A stretch of DNA of 17,315 nt from Syntrophomonas sp. UBA1368 (GCA_002305965.1 DBRM01000022.1:52584-69898), one strand, 5' to 3'. Positions 1 to 7,371 are shown, counted from the first letter of the stretch. Notes: generated by a model from the sequence alone, not told the origin. Program-made: numbers and translations.

Positions 1-1097
1 CAGGTCTTTTCCGTACGCACTGTCTTGACTATGCATTACTGGAAACGGATGAAGCAAATGTTCCCTTATTGCTCAACGAAATAAAGCCCCAAGCCCTGTT
101 GGTAACTAATTTTTTTCGGGATCAATTGGACAGGTACGGGGAACTGGATAATACCATCAGGCTGATCCGTGATGCCTTAAAAGGAAAGTCTGATCTGGAA
201 CTGATTCTAAATGCCGATGATCCACTCCAGGCTGATTTTGCGCAGCAAACTGGCGTCAAGGCATGGTACTATGGTTTTACTGAAACGACATATGATGAGC
301 TGACCAGTGAACTTAGCCGGGAAGGACGTTTTTGTGTAGTTTGCGGACATGAGCTGGAATATCAGCGCTATCATTATGCCCAGTTGGGAAAATATCACTG
401 TCCGGCATGCAATAATCAGAATCCGCATCCGGATTTTACCGGTCATGATTTGCAGATGAATCCCGAAATCAGTTTTGTGATCAATGAACTTGACGTACAA
501 AGTCCGTATCAAGGTTTTTATAATGCCTATAATATACTGGCCGCAGCGGCCATGGCCAAACGACTGGGCATATCCGATCCCATAATCAAACAGGCCATTT
601 TTAATTATCAGCCCCGGGCAGGCAGGATGGAAAAGTTTATAATTGGCGGTAAACCGTGTCGGCTGATACTGGTTAAAAACCCTGCCGGCTTCAATCAGAT
701 CCTGCAAATGATGACCCAGGATCCGGGTCGGAAAAGTTTGTTTATTGCCTTAAATGATAATGCGGCTGACGGACGCGATATCTCATGGATTTGGGATGCG
801 GAGGCCGAAATACTTGCCCGGACAGAGGCCGGCCTGGCAGAAGTAGTTTGCTCCGGGCAGCGCAGCGGCGACATGGCATTACGTATCAAATATGCGGGAG
901 TTGACACTGCCCGTATAAGGATCATTTCCGGACTGCAGGAAGGCATTGAACAGACCTTGAAAATTGAAAGTGAGACCGCCTATATCCTTTGTACCTATAC
1001 AGCCTTGTTTGCCTGCCGCAAAATATTAGTTAAAATGCAGGCGCAGCAACAGGAAACCATGCCGGAATATCAGCGCAGCCGGGCTGGCGGCAGCTAA
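1..1097 (+). CDS. murT: Lipid II isoglutaminyl synthase, Mur-ligase-like subunit MurT (5' end missing)
   Basis: Together with GatD, MurT amidates the alpha-carboxylate of the D-Glu residue of lipid II, using ATP and ammonia delivered by GatD; it acts at the inner face of the membrane. The reading frame is open to the left edge (first full codon at base 3), so the N-terminal part with the ATP-binding P-loop is outside the window. Visible are the Mur-ligase middle-domain segment TNFFRDQLDRYGELDN, a Cys4 zinc ribbon inserted in the middle domain (Cys codons at 333, 342, 399 and 408), and the MurT C-terminal domain (DUF1727) with the conserved DGRDISWIWD segment near bases 768-797. In characterised MurT proteins an Asp in this segment helps complete the GatD active site. 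The TTG at base 69 is an internal Leu codon, not the start. gatD follows after 26 bases, the usual pairing, so the identification is firm. Confidence 0.95.
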   Translation, partial: GLFRTHCLDYALLETDEANVPLLLNEIKPQALLVTNFFRDQLDRYGELDNTIRLIRDALKGKSDLELILNADDPLQADFAQQTGVKAWYYGFTETTYDELTSELSREGRFCVVCGHELEYQRYHYAQLGKYHCPACNNQNPHPDFTGHDLQMNPEISFVINELDVQSPYQGFYNAYNILAAAAMAKRLGISDPIIKQAIFNYQPRAGRMEKFIIGGKPCRLILVKNPAGFNQILQMMTQDPGRKSLFIALNDNAADGRDISWIWDAEAEILARTEAGLAEVVCSGQRSGDMALRIKYAGVDTARIRIISGLQEGIEQTLKIESETAYILCTYTALFACRKILVKMQAQQQETMPEYQRSRAGGS

Positions 1098-1123
1098 AAG
1101 CAGGCCACGAAGAAGGGAAAGCT

Positions 1124-1861
1124 ATGGAAAGATTTATCATCGCACATATGTATCCTGATCTATTGGATCTCTATGGTGACCGGGGGAATTTGATCTGTCT
1201 GAAAAAAAGGCTGCATGATTATGGTTTTAATTGTGAAATTCGTTCCATCCGTCTGCATGAGAAAATCGATTTCAACACCATTGATATGATCTTTATGGGC
1301 GGCGGGTCAGACCGTGAACAAGGACTGGTCTATCATGACCTCCTCACTAAAGCAGAGCGGTTCAAAGAAGAGATCGAAAATGGGCTGCCGGTACTTTGTG
1401 TGTGCGGGGCTTACCAGCTATTGGGCAAATACTATCAGGCTTACGATGGAAGTATCATGGAGGGACTGGGCATTTTTGGTTTTTCTACCCAGGGAAAAAA
1501 GGAGCGTTTGATCGGAAATATTCTCATTGAAAGCGAGACACACGGGAAAAAAAATAGTGTAGTCGGATTTGAGAACCACGGAGGCAGGACATGGCTGGAA
1601 GACCATCAGCTGAAACCCTTTGGCAAGGTCATCAAAGGCTTTGGCAATAATGGACAGGATGGCAGTGAAGGACTGTGGTACAAGAATTTGATCGGCACCT
1701 ATTTACATGGCCCCCTTTTACCCAAGAATCCACATATAGCAGATTATTTTATTGAAGCCATGACCGCCCGTAAGGGGTTAACCCTGAATAAGAAACTCAA
1801 TGATGAGATCGAATGGTTCGCCCACGAGCAGGTCATAAAAAAACTGCAGAAATCAAGATAG
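1124..1861 (+). CDS. gatD: Lipid II isoglutaminyl synthase, glutaminase subunit GatD
   Basis: This is a class I glutamine amidotransferase of the CobB/CobQ-like type. It hydrolyses glutamine and passes ammonia to MurT, so that D-Glu in the peptidoglycan stem becomes D-isoglutamine. The 245-residue length is normal for the family. The nucleophile is Cys94 in VCGAYQLLG and the catalytic His is His195 in GTYLHG; both are present. Arg128 (KKERL) matches the position I recall for the substrate-binding Arg of Staphylococcus aureus GatD. The N-terminal PDLLDLYGDRGN segment is also typical. The ATG start has AAGGGA at 1113-1118, 5 bases upstream. It lies 26 bases after murT and 13 bases before lspA, consistent with one transcript. 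Its intact Cys/His pair contrasts with the degenerate glutaminase of CarA further downstream. Confidence 0.96.
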   Translation: MERFIIAHMYPDLLDLYGDRGNLICLKKRLHDYGFNCEIRSIRLHEKIDFNTIDMIFMGGGSDREQGLVYHDLLTKAERFKEEIENGLPVLCVCGAYQLLGKYYQAYDGSIMEGLGIFGFSTQGKKERLIGNILIESETHGKKNSVVGFENHGGRTWLEDHQLKPFGKVIKGFGNNGQDGSEGLWYKNLIGTYLHGPLLPKNPHIADYFIEAMTARKGLTLNKKLNDEIEWFAHEQVIKKLQKSR

Positions 1862-1874
1862 AGGAGACGAAAAA

Positions 1875-2324
1875 GTGCGTTTATGGTTCACGATGTTAAC
1901 AGTAATCGTTCTCGACCAGATTTCCAAATGGCTGGTGGTGAGCAATATGGAATTAGGGCAGAGCCAACCGTTGATAAAAGGTGTCATTAACCTCACCTAT
2001 GTGCAGAACCAGGGTGCAGCTTTCGGCCTTTTTGACGGCAATACCTGGCTGTTTATCGTCAGTGCGGCAGTGGTGGTGGCCGCCATCAGCATCTATCATT
2101 TCAAGCACCCGATACCCAATCATCTGCAGATCAGTTTAGGGCTGATCACCGGCGGCGCCGTGGGGAATTTTATCGATCGCTCCCTGTATCGATATGTGAT
2201 CGACTTTTTTGACCTGGGCTGGTGGCCGGTTTTCAATATTGCTGATATGGCAATTGTTTGCGGGGGAATCTTGCTGATCATCTATACCTTCAAGTATGAG
2301 AAACAGGAGCAGGAAAATGCTTAA
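1875..2324 (+). CDS. lspA: Lipoprotein signal peptidase II (LspA)
   Basis: LspA is an integral membrane aspartyl protease that cleaves prolipoprotein signal peptides just before the lipidated Cys. The 149 residues are slightly short but normal. The family motifs appear in order: LDQISKWLV (Asp14), NLTYVQNQGAAFGLF (residues 39-53), GGAVGNFIDR with catalytic Asp101, and FNIADMAI with catalytic Asp124. Four hydrophobic segments can be seen, near residues 5-22, 57-75, 86-100 and 120-138. The start is GTG at 1875, preceded by GAGGAG about 8 bases upstream. The last 8 bases overlap the start of the downstream pseudouridine synthase gene, suggesting translational coupling. The same neighbour pair is found in Bacillus subtilis (lspA-ylyB). 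Confidence 0.96.
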   Translation: MRLWFTMLTVIVLDQISKWLVVSNMELGQSQPLIKGVINLTYVQNQGAAFGLFDGNTWLFIVSAAVVVAAISIYHFKHPIPNHLQISLGLITGGAVGNFIDRSLYRYVIDFFDLGWWPVFNIADMAIVCGGILLIIYTFKYEKQEQENA

Positions 2325-3228
2325 AGAAGAAGTGCTGTTAATCAATGAAGAATTGGAAGGGGAAAGACTGGATGCGTGCATCGCTGAGCAGTTCGAATAT
2401 CTTTCCCGCTCCATGGTGCAGACCCTGTTGGCGGACGGTCAGATCACCATCGACGGGAAGATCCACAAAGCCAGTTACCGGGTCAAAGAAGGGGAAGAGA
2501 TTAGAGTCCGTATCCCGGCACCTCAGGAGGTCAACATCACCGCACAGGATATACCTTTAGAGATCGTCTATCAGGATAAAGATATTGTTATCATCAACAA
2601 ACCCCAGGGGATGGTGGTCCATCCTGCCCATGGCAACTGGGATAACACCCTGGTCAATGCCCTGTTGTTCCATATCAAAGATTTGTCCGGTATCAATGGA
2701 GAATTGCGGCCGGGGATCGTCCACCGTCTGGATAAGGATACCTCCGGACTGCTGATGGTAGCAAAAAATGATCAGTCCCACCGGCATCTGGCCCAGCAGA
2801 TCAAAGAGCATTCTTTCAACCGCGAGTATTTTGCCCTGGTGCATGGGAACATCAGTGAGAAACTGGGCGTTATCGAGGCACCCATCGGCCGCAGCAAGAC
2901 CGATCGCAAAAAAATGGCAGTGGACAAAGACGGCAAACCTGCCATCAGTGAATATCAGGTCCTTGAGAGATTCCGCAATTATACTCTGGTAAAAGTCAAA
3001 CTGCTGACCGGTCGCACCCACCAGATCCGGGTCCATTTTGCCTATATCAATCATCCGGTGGTGGGGGATCCTTTATACGGTCCGGCGAAAAAGCATTTTG
3101 ACTTGAACGGTCAGGCTCTGCATGCATGTCTGCTGGGGTTTATTCATCCTTCTACCGGCCAGTACATGGAATTTACTGCAGACCTGCCAGTGCACATGCA
3201 AAAAATCATTGAGCAGCTGGAAAAATAA
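2317..3228 (+). CDS. rluD: RluA-family 23S rRNA pseudouridine synthase (RluD/YlyB type)
   Basis: This enzyme isomerises uridine to pseudouridine in RNA; RluD of E. coli modifies helix 69 of 23S rRNA. The 303-residue product has an N-terminal S4 RNA-binding domain (about residues 15-75), then the RluA catalytic domain. The signature HRLDKDTSGLLMVAKN contains the catalytic Asp139; VHPAHG (101-106) and the later LLTGRTHQIRVHFAYINHPV segment are also typical. I chose the ATG at 2317 rather than an upstream in-frame start at 2296. It has AGGAG at 2305-2309, gives a normal N-terminus, and overlaps the lspA stop by only 8 bases. The family is certain; the exact target uridines are inferred only from similarity. 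The pyr promoter begins 2 bases after the stop codon. Confidence 0.93.
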   Translation: MLKEEVLLINEELEGERLDACIAEQFEYLSRSMVQTLLADGQITIDGKIHKASYRVKEGEEIRVRIPAPQEVNITAQDIPLEIVYQDKDIVIINKPQGMVVHPAHGNWDNTLVNALLFHIKDLSGINGELRPGIVHRLDKDTSGLLMVAKNDQSHRHLAQQIKEHSFNREYFALVHGNISEKLGVIEAPIGRSKTDRKKMAVDKDGKPAISEYQVLERFRNYTLVKVKLLTGRTHQIRVHFAYINHPVVGDPLYGPAKKHFDLNGQALHACLLGFIHPSTGQYMEFTADLPVHMQKIIEQLEK

Positions 3229-3229
3229 A

Positions 3230-3258
3230 TTGACATCCGTTTTGCGATTGTTTAGAAT
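3230..3258 (+). promoter_or_regulatory. Sigma-A type promoter of the pyr operon
   Basis: A perfect -35 TTGACA (3230-3235) is followed by a 17-base spacer and a near-consensus -10 TAGAAT (3253-3258). Transcription would start near 3265, placing about 120 bases of leader RNA before pyrR. That leader contains the PyrR-binding hairpin and terminator. It starts immediately after the rluD stop, with no terminator in between, so some readthrough from the upstream cluster is also likely. Confidence 0.88.
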
Positions 3259-3270
3259 CAGTTAAGAAAA

Positions 3271-3309
3271 GTTCCTTTAAGTTGATCCGGAGAGGTTAGC
3301 AAGGCGAAC
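3271..3309 (+). promoter_or_regulatory. PyrR-binding anti-antiterminator hairpin 1 (pyr leader)
   Basis: The loop/upper-stem sequence GATCCGGAGAGGTT (3284-3297) matches the known PyrR-binding consensus of Gram-positive pyr leaders (ARUCCNGNGAGGYU). It is flanked by complementary arms: CCTT 3274-3277 with AAGG 3301-3304, extended by GTTC 3271-3274 with GAAC 3306-3309. When UMP is plentiful, PyrR would stabilise this hairpin and let the downstream terminator form. When it is not bound, GCAAGGC (3299-3305) can pair with GCCTTGC (3335-3341) as the antiterminator. Confidence 0.9.
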
Positions 3310-3324
3310 AGTATAGATCAGAGC

Positions 3325-3360
3325 ACCTACCTTTGCCTTGCCCATATGGTAGGTTTTTTT
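3325..3360 (+). terminator. Attenuator terminator 1, ahead of pyrR
   Basis: ACCTACC (3325-3331) pairs with GGTAGGT (3348-3354) across a 16-base loop, and the second arm runs into seven T residues (3354-3360). The antiterminator strand GCCTTGC lies inside the terminator loop, so the two helices cross and should exclude one another. Together with the PyrR hairpin this is a standard UMP-responsive attenuator. Confidence 0.88.
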
Positions 3361-3386
3361 ATGCCCTGCAGTAAGGAGGTACGGCA

Positions 3387-3935
3387 ATGGAACTTCGAGA
3401 AAAACATATCCTGATGGATGAGATGGATATGAAAAGAGCCCTTACCCGCATTACCCATGAAATCATCGAAAAAAACAAAGGCGTGGAAAATGTAGCCGTA
3501 ATCGGCATCCGGCGCCGGGGAGGACCACTGGCATACCGTCTGGCAGAACGCATCGAAGCTATTGAAGGAGTTAAAATCCCCGTTGGCATCCTGGATATCA
3601 CTCTCTATCGGGACGATCTCACCTTAATGTCATCCCAGCCTATGGTCCATCGTACAGAAGTTCATTTTGACATCAACAACAAAATCATTGTTTTGGTCGA
3701 TGACGTATTATATACGGGCAGAACAGTCCGGGCGGCCATGGATGCCCTGATCGACATCGGGCGGCCGCAATGCATCCAACTGGCGGTGCTGATCGACCGG
3801 GGCCATCGGGAGCTGCCCATAAAGGCGGACTATGTGGGGAAGAATGTCCCCACTTCCAGAACCGAGATCGTGGAGGTAAAAGTCAAGGAATTTGACGATA
3901 AGGACGCAGTAGTGATACAGGAAAAAATTGAATAA
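3387..3935 (+). CDS. pyrR: Bifunctional pyr operon attenuation regulator / uracil phosphoribosyltransferase PyrR
   Basis: PyrR is an RNA-binding protein that, with UMP bound, binds the anti-antiterminator hairpins in pyr mRNA and promotes termination; it often also has uracil phosphoribosyltransferase activity. The 182-residue length is typical. The type I PRPP-binding motif IVLVDDVLYTGRTVRAA (about residues 101-117) and the IRRRGGPLA segment (41-49) are diagnostic. The ATG start has an excellent AAGGAGGT at 3373-3380. It is the first gene of the operon and sits between the two PyrR-responsive attenuators, so it regulates its own synthesis as well as that of the genes downstream. Confidence 0.96.
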   Translation: MELREKHILMDEMDMKRALTRITHEIIEKNKGVENVAVIGIRRRGGPLAYRLAERIEAIEGVKIPVGILDITLYRDDLTLMSSQPMVHRTEVHFDINNKIIVLVDDVLYTGRTVRAAMDALIDIGRPQCIQLAVLIDRGHRELPIKADYVGKNVPTSRTEIVEVKVKEFDDKDAVVIQEKIE

Positions 3936-3940
3936 GCAAA

Positions 3941-3972
3941 CCCTTTAAACTAGCCCGGGAGGCTGGCAAGGG
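3941..3972 (+). promoter_or_regulatory. PyrR-binding anti-antiterminator hairpin 2 (pyrR-pyrB gap)
   Basis: AGCCCGGGAGGCT (3952-3964) matches the PyrR-binding consensus and is framed by CCCTT (3941-3945) pairing with AAGGG (3968-3972). It closely resembles hairpin 1, sharing the CCTTTAA 5' arm and the GCAAGG 3' arm. GCAAGG (3966-3971) can instead pair with CCTTGC (3997-4002) to form the antiterminator that blocks the following terminator. Confidence 0.9.
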
Positions 3973-3989
3973 AGATACAAAGGAGATCG

Positions 3990-4022
3990 AAGCCTTCCTT
4001 GCTGAACCGGGAAGGCTTTTTT
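3990..4022 (+). terminator. Attenuator terminator 2, ahead of pyrB
   Basis: AAGCCTTCC (3990-3998) and GGAAGGCTT (4010-4018) form a perfect 9-bp stem with an 11-base loop, followed by six T residues (4017-4022). The antiterminator target CCTTGC (3997-4002) overlaps the first arm by two bases and the loop. This gives a second, independent UMP-dependent control point for pyrB and all genes after it, sparing pyrR. Confidence 0.9.
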
Positions 4023-4056
4023 ATATGGAAATATGGAAGGGAGGCAAAAGGCAGAA

Positions 4057-4998
4057 ATGGCACTAGCGCAAAGAAAAGATTTGCTGGGGCTCAGAGACAT
4101 GAGCCGGGAAGAGATCGAAATGATCCTGCAAACCGCAGTCCCCATGAAAGATATCATCAAGAGGGATATAAAAAAGGTACCAACCTTAAGAGGTAAGGCC
4201 TTGGTGACGGTGTTTTACGAACCGAGTACCCGGACCCGGACTTCCTTTGAAATCGCGGGAAAATATCTGAGTGCTGACACAGTCAATTTGGCTGTTTCTA
4301 CCAGCAGTGTACAAAAAGGAGAAAGTCTGCGGGATACCATAAAAACCATCGAAGTGATGGGATTTGATGTTATAGTTATGCGGCATGCGATGAGCGGCAC
4401 CCCTCATTATGTAGCACGCAACACCGATATGCGAGTCATCAATGCCGGGGACGGAGCCAACGAACATCCTACCCAGGCCTTGCTCGACCTGTACACGATC
4501 AAGGAGAAGAAAGGAACATTGGAGGGGCTTGCCGTGACCATAGTCGGGGATATTTTACACAGCCGGGTAGCCCGCTCCAACATATACGGCCTGAGTAAGT
4601 TCGGCTGTGATATCAGAGTGGTGGGGCCGTCTACGCTGATGGCGCCGGAAATCGAAAAATTGGGAGTAAAATGCTATTACGACCTGGAGAAAGCCGTTGC
4701 CGGAGCAGATGTGGTCAACATCCTCCGCATACAAAAGGAGAGACAACACTCCGGGCTATTCCCCACGCTGGATGAATACGCCAATTTATACATGATCAAA
4801 AAGGACAAGCTGAAGAAAGCCAAGGAAGATGTGCTCATCCTTCATCCGGGACCGATGAACCGGGGAGTGGAGATTTCCAGTGAAATTGCGGACGGTACTC
4901 AGGCCCTGATCAATGAGCAGGTTACCAATGGAGTTGCTGTAAGAATGGCTTTATTATTCCTGATGATGGGAGGAACACGTGATGAAAGTACTAATTAA
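4057..4998 (+). CDS. pyrB: Aspartate carbamoyltransferase catalytic subunit (PyrB)
   Basis: PyrB condenses carbamoyl phosphate and aspartate to N-carbamoyl-aspartate, the committed step of pyrimidine synthesis. The 313-residue product has the carbamoyl-phosphate motif STRTRTSFE (57-65), the mobile-loop Lys87 in SVQKGES, the conserved HPTQALLDLYTI (His137), and HPGPMNRGVEI (263-273). I chose the ATG at 4057, which gives the normal MALAQRKDLLGL N-terminus. An in-frame ATG at 4033 would add eight atypical residues and lies upstream of the GGGAGG (4039-4044). No pyrI regulatory subunit is present, as usual in Firmicutes. It overlaps pyrC by 17 bases. Confidence 0.96.
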   Translation: MALAQRKDLLGLRDMSREEIEMILQTAVPMKDIIKRDIKKVPTLRGKALVTVFYEPSTRTRTSFEIAGKYLSADTVNLAVSTSSVQKGESLRDTIKTIEVMGFDVIVMRHAMSGTPHYVARNTDMRVINAGDGANEHPTQALLDLYTIKEKKGTLEGLAVTIVGDILHSRVARSNIYGLSKFGCDIRVVGPSTLMAPEIEKLGVKCYYDLEKAVAGADVVNILRIQKERQHSGLFPTLDEYANLYMIKKDKLKKAKEDVLILHPGPMNRGVEISSEIADGTQALINEQVTNGVAVRMALLFLMMGGTRDESTN

Positions 4999-6271
4999 AA
5001 ATGGACGGGTCATCGATCCTCTCAACGAAGTAGACGGCAAGATGGATGTCTTGATTAATAATGGCAAAATCGCTGATATGGATAAAGAGCTGGAAGCCGG
5101 AGAAAATGTCCGGGTCATTGATGCGAAGGGGAAAATTGTTTGCCCGGGATTTATCGATATGCATGTACATCTGCGGGATCCTGGTTATCTGTATAAAGAA
5201 GAAATTGCTTCGGGTACCAGAGCAGCAGCGGCAGGCGGATTTACCACCGTATGCTGTATGCCCAACACCAAACCGGTTGTGGATAATGCGGCTGTGGCAG
5301 CTTATGTGCGGCAGATCGCAGCCCGTACCGGCATCATCAACGTACTGCCCATCGGCGCCATCACCCGGGAACAAAAAGGTGAACAGCTGACGGAAATGGC
5401 TGATCTGATCGCAGCGGGTTGTATTGCGGTTTCCGATGATGGGAAGCCGGTGGAAAAAGCCGAGATCATGCGCAATGCCCTGGAATATGCTAAAATGTTC
5501 GATCTTCCGGTACTGTCCCATTGTGAAGACCTGAGTCTATCCCGGGACGGTCAGATGCATGAAGGGTATTATTCCACCATTTATGGCTTAAAGGGAATCC
5601 CGGCGGCAGCTGAGGAGATCATGGCCGAGCGGGATATCATCCTGGCCCGTTTGACCGGCGGACATGTGCACATCTGTCACATCTCAAGCCAGGGGACTGT
5701 AGACCTGATCCGCAAAGCCAAAGCGGAGGGGATCCGGGTCACCTGTGAAGTAACTCCCCATCATCTGACAATGACCGATGAAGCTCTGGGGACTTATGAT
5801 GCCAATACCAAAGTCAATCCCCCGCTGAGATCTGCGGAGCATATTCAGGCTTTACTGGCGGGGATCAAGGATGGAACCATCGACTGTATTGCCACTGACC
5901 ATGCACCCCATGAACTGGAAAGCAAAGACTGTGAGTTTAATCTGGCCTCTTTCGGTATATCCGGGCTGGAAACCGCAGTACCGCTAATTATGAGCCTCCT
6001 GGACAAAGAGTTTGATATGTACCGGATGGTACAATTATTTACCGCCGGTCCGGCCCGGGTATTAGGTCTGAATAAAGGCAGCATCGGCATCGGAGACATC
6101 GCCGATATCACCATATTGGATCCGGATAAGATCAAGACCGTTGACCCGGACAATTTCTATTCCAAAGGCAGGAACACACCTTTTGGCGGCAGGCAGCTGA
6201 AGGGCTGGCCCTGGATGACAATAGTGAACGGTAAAATCGTTGCTGAAGACGGCAGAATAATAGAGGAGTGA
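4982..6271 (+). CDS. pyrC: Dihydroorotase, class I (PyrC)
   Basis: PyrC reversibly cyclises N-carbamoyl-aspartate to dihydroorotate. The 429-residue amidohydrolase has the complete metal set expected for the class I enzyme: His61 and His63 in GFIDMHVHLRDPG, Asp153, His180 in LSHCED, His233 in CHISS, and Asp306 in ATDHAPHE. These positions are shifted by two residues from those I recall for Bacillus dihydroorotase, which supports an active metal centre. The start is taken at ATG 4982 with GGGAGG at 4968-4973, 8 bases away; the GTG one codon earlier is less likely. The 17-base overlap with pyrB implies translational coupling. Confidence 0.96.
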   Translation: MKVLIKNGRVIDPLNEVDGKMDVLINNGKIADMDKELEAGENVRVIDAKGKIVCPGFIDMHVHLRDPGYLYKEEIASGTRAAAAGGFTTVCCMPNTKPVVDNAAVAAYVRQIAARTGIINVLPIGAITREQKGEQLTEMADLIAAGCIAVSDDGKPVEKAEIMRNALEYAKMFDLPVLSHCEDLSLSRDGQMHEGYYSTIYGLKGIPAAAEEIMAERDIILARLTGGHVHICHISSQGTVDLIRKAKAEGIRVTCEVTPHHLTMTDEALGTYDANTKVNPPLRSAEHIQALLAGIKDGTIDCIATDHAPHELESKDCEFNLASFGISGLETAVPLIMSLLDKEFDMYRMVQLFTAGPARVLGLNKGSIGIGDIADITILDPDKIKTVDPDNFYSKGRNTPFGGRQLKGWPWMTIVNGKIVAEDGRIIEE

Positions 6272-6278
6272 ATATAAA

Positions 6279-7343
6279 GTGAAAGGGTACCTGGTTTTAG
6301 AGAACGGCATGATATTTACCGGAAAATTGCTGAATGACTGCAAATTAAGCAGCGGAGAAGTGGTATTTAGTACGGCAATGATCAGCTATCAGGATATCAT
6401 TACCGATCCGTCTTATTTTGGCCAGATCGTGACCATGACTTATCCGCTGGTAGGCAATGTGGGCTTAAATGAAAAAAGTTTTGCCTCTCAACGGGCCATG
6501 GTCCAAGGGCTGGTTTTGCGGGAAGCGACGGATTTCCCCAGCCATTATGAAATGGAAATGGACCTGATCACTTTCCTAAATAAAAGCGAGATCGCGGTTC
6601 TTACTGAGGTCGATACCCGGGCATTAACCAGAGTGATCAGAAATGAGGGGACCCTGGGTGGGATCATCACCGATAATATCGATGAACAGAAATGGCTGGT
6701 GAAGAAGGCCAAGTCAGCCGCCCGGAACATGAAAGGCGATCTGGTGCAGTATGTAACCCGCCGTAACATCATGAAGTTTGGCTCGGGAAAGAAAAGAGTC
6801 GTACTGCTGGATTTGGGCACAAAAAAAGGAGTCATCGAATCCTTCACCCGCCGCAATATGGAAGTCTATGCCGTGCCGGCTCAAACAGATGCTGCGGAGA
6901 TCTTAAAGCTGGAGCCGGATGGAGTATTCATTTCCGATGGACCCGGGGGACCGGAAACGATCTCATATGTTATAAATACTTGCCGGAAGCTGATCGGCAA
7001 AAAGCCCCTGATGGGGATCGGCCTGGGACATCAGATGATCGGTCTGGCACTGGGAGCCCGGGTATATAAATTGGATTACGGCCATCGGGGTACAAATCAT
7101 CCAGTTAAAGACCTGGCCAATAACCGGGTCTATATCACTACTCAGAATCACGGTTTCAATCTTGATCGACAGAGCCTTGAAAATACCGGATTGGAAGAGA
7201 TTCTTACCAGCTTGAATGACAACAGTGTGGAAGGGATAAAACATAAAACCCTGCCCATATTTTCCCTGCAATTCGATCCGGAGGGATACCCCGGCTATAG
7301 CGAAACCGGCTTCTACTTTGACCGGTTCTACGAGATGATGTAA
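6279..7343 (+). CDS. carA: Carbamoyl phosphate synthase small subunit (CarA) with degenerate glutaminase site
   Basis: CarA normally hydrolyses glutamine and channels ammonia to CarB. The 354-residue product has the CarA N-terminal domain (TDPSYFGQIVTMTYPLVGN at 42-60, VDTRALTRVIRNEG at 111-124) and a C-terminal class I amidotransferase domain (about 172-350). The usual GICLGHQ nucleophile motif reads GIGLGHQ, with Gly248 (codon GGC, 7020-7022) in place of Cys. The catalytic His of the HPE motif is Asp333 (codon GAT, 7275-7277), while Glu335 is kept. SNGPGDP has become SDGPGGP (219-225). The substrate-contact segment QNHGF (289-293) is retained. The frame is open throughout and the length is near normal, so this is a maintained gene. 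I infer that it cannot hydrolyse glutamine and may be structural, making the synthase ammonia-dependent. The start is GTG with AGAGGAG at 6262-6268. Confidence 0.93.
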   Translation: MKGYLVLENGMIFTGKLLNDCKLSSGEVVFSTAMISYQDIITDPSYFGQIVTMTYPLVGNVGLNEKSFASQRAMVQGLVLREATDFPSHYEMEMDLITFLNKSEIAVLTEVDTRALTRVIRNEGTLGGIITDNIDEQKWLVKKAKSAARNMKGDLVQYVTRRNIMKFGSGKKRVVLLDLGTKKGVIESFTRRNMEVYAVPAQTDAAEILKLEPDGVFISDGPGGPETISYVINTCRKLIGKKPLMGIGLGHQMIGLALGARVYKLDYGHRGTNHPVKDLANNRVYITTQNHGFNLDRQSLENTGLEEILTSLNDNSVEGIKHKTLPIFSLQFDPEGYPGYSETGFYFDRFYEMM

Positions 7344-7371
7344 CCGATAAGGTAAAAATGGAGGAGATAGT

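Noticed and set aside
207..707. Minus-strand open frame of 166 codons opposite murT
   Set aside because: It overlaps the conserved zinc ribbon and DUF1727 coding sequence and shows no recognisable motif.
2557..3054. Minus-strand open frame of 165 codons opposite the rluD-like gene
   Set aside because: It is antisense to the catalytic domain with no supporting start site or motif.
3261..3386. A metabolite-binding riboswitch in the pyr leader
   Set aside because: The element fits the PyrR-binding hairpin plus terminator layout fully, and pyrR itself follows, so a protein-dependent attenuator is the simpler explanation.
7020..7277. Sequencing error as the cause of the CarA Cys and His changes
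   Set aside because: Two independent substitutions more than 250 bases apart, further changes in the SNGPGDP loop, and an intact reading frame make a single artefact unlikely. It remains testable with raw reads.
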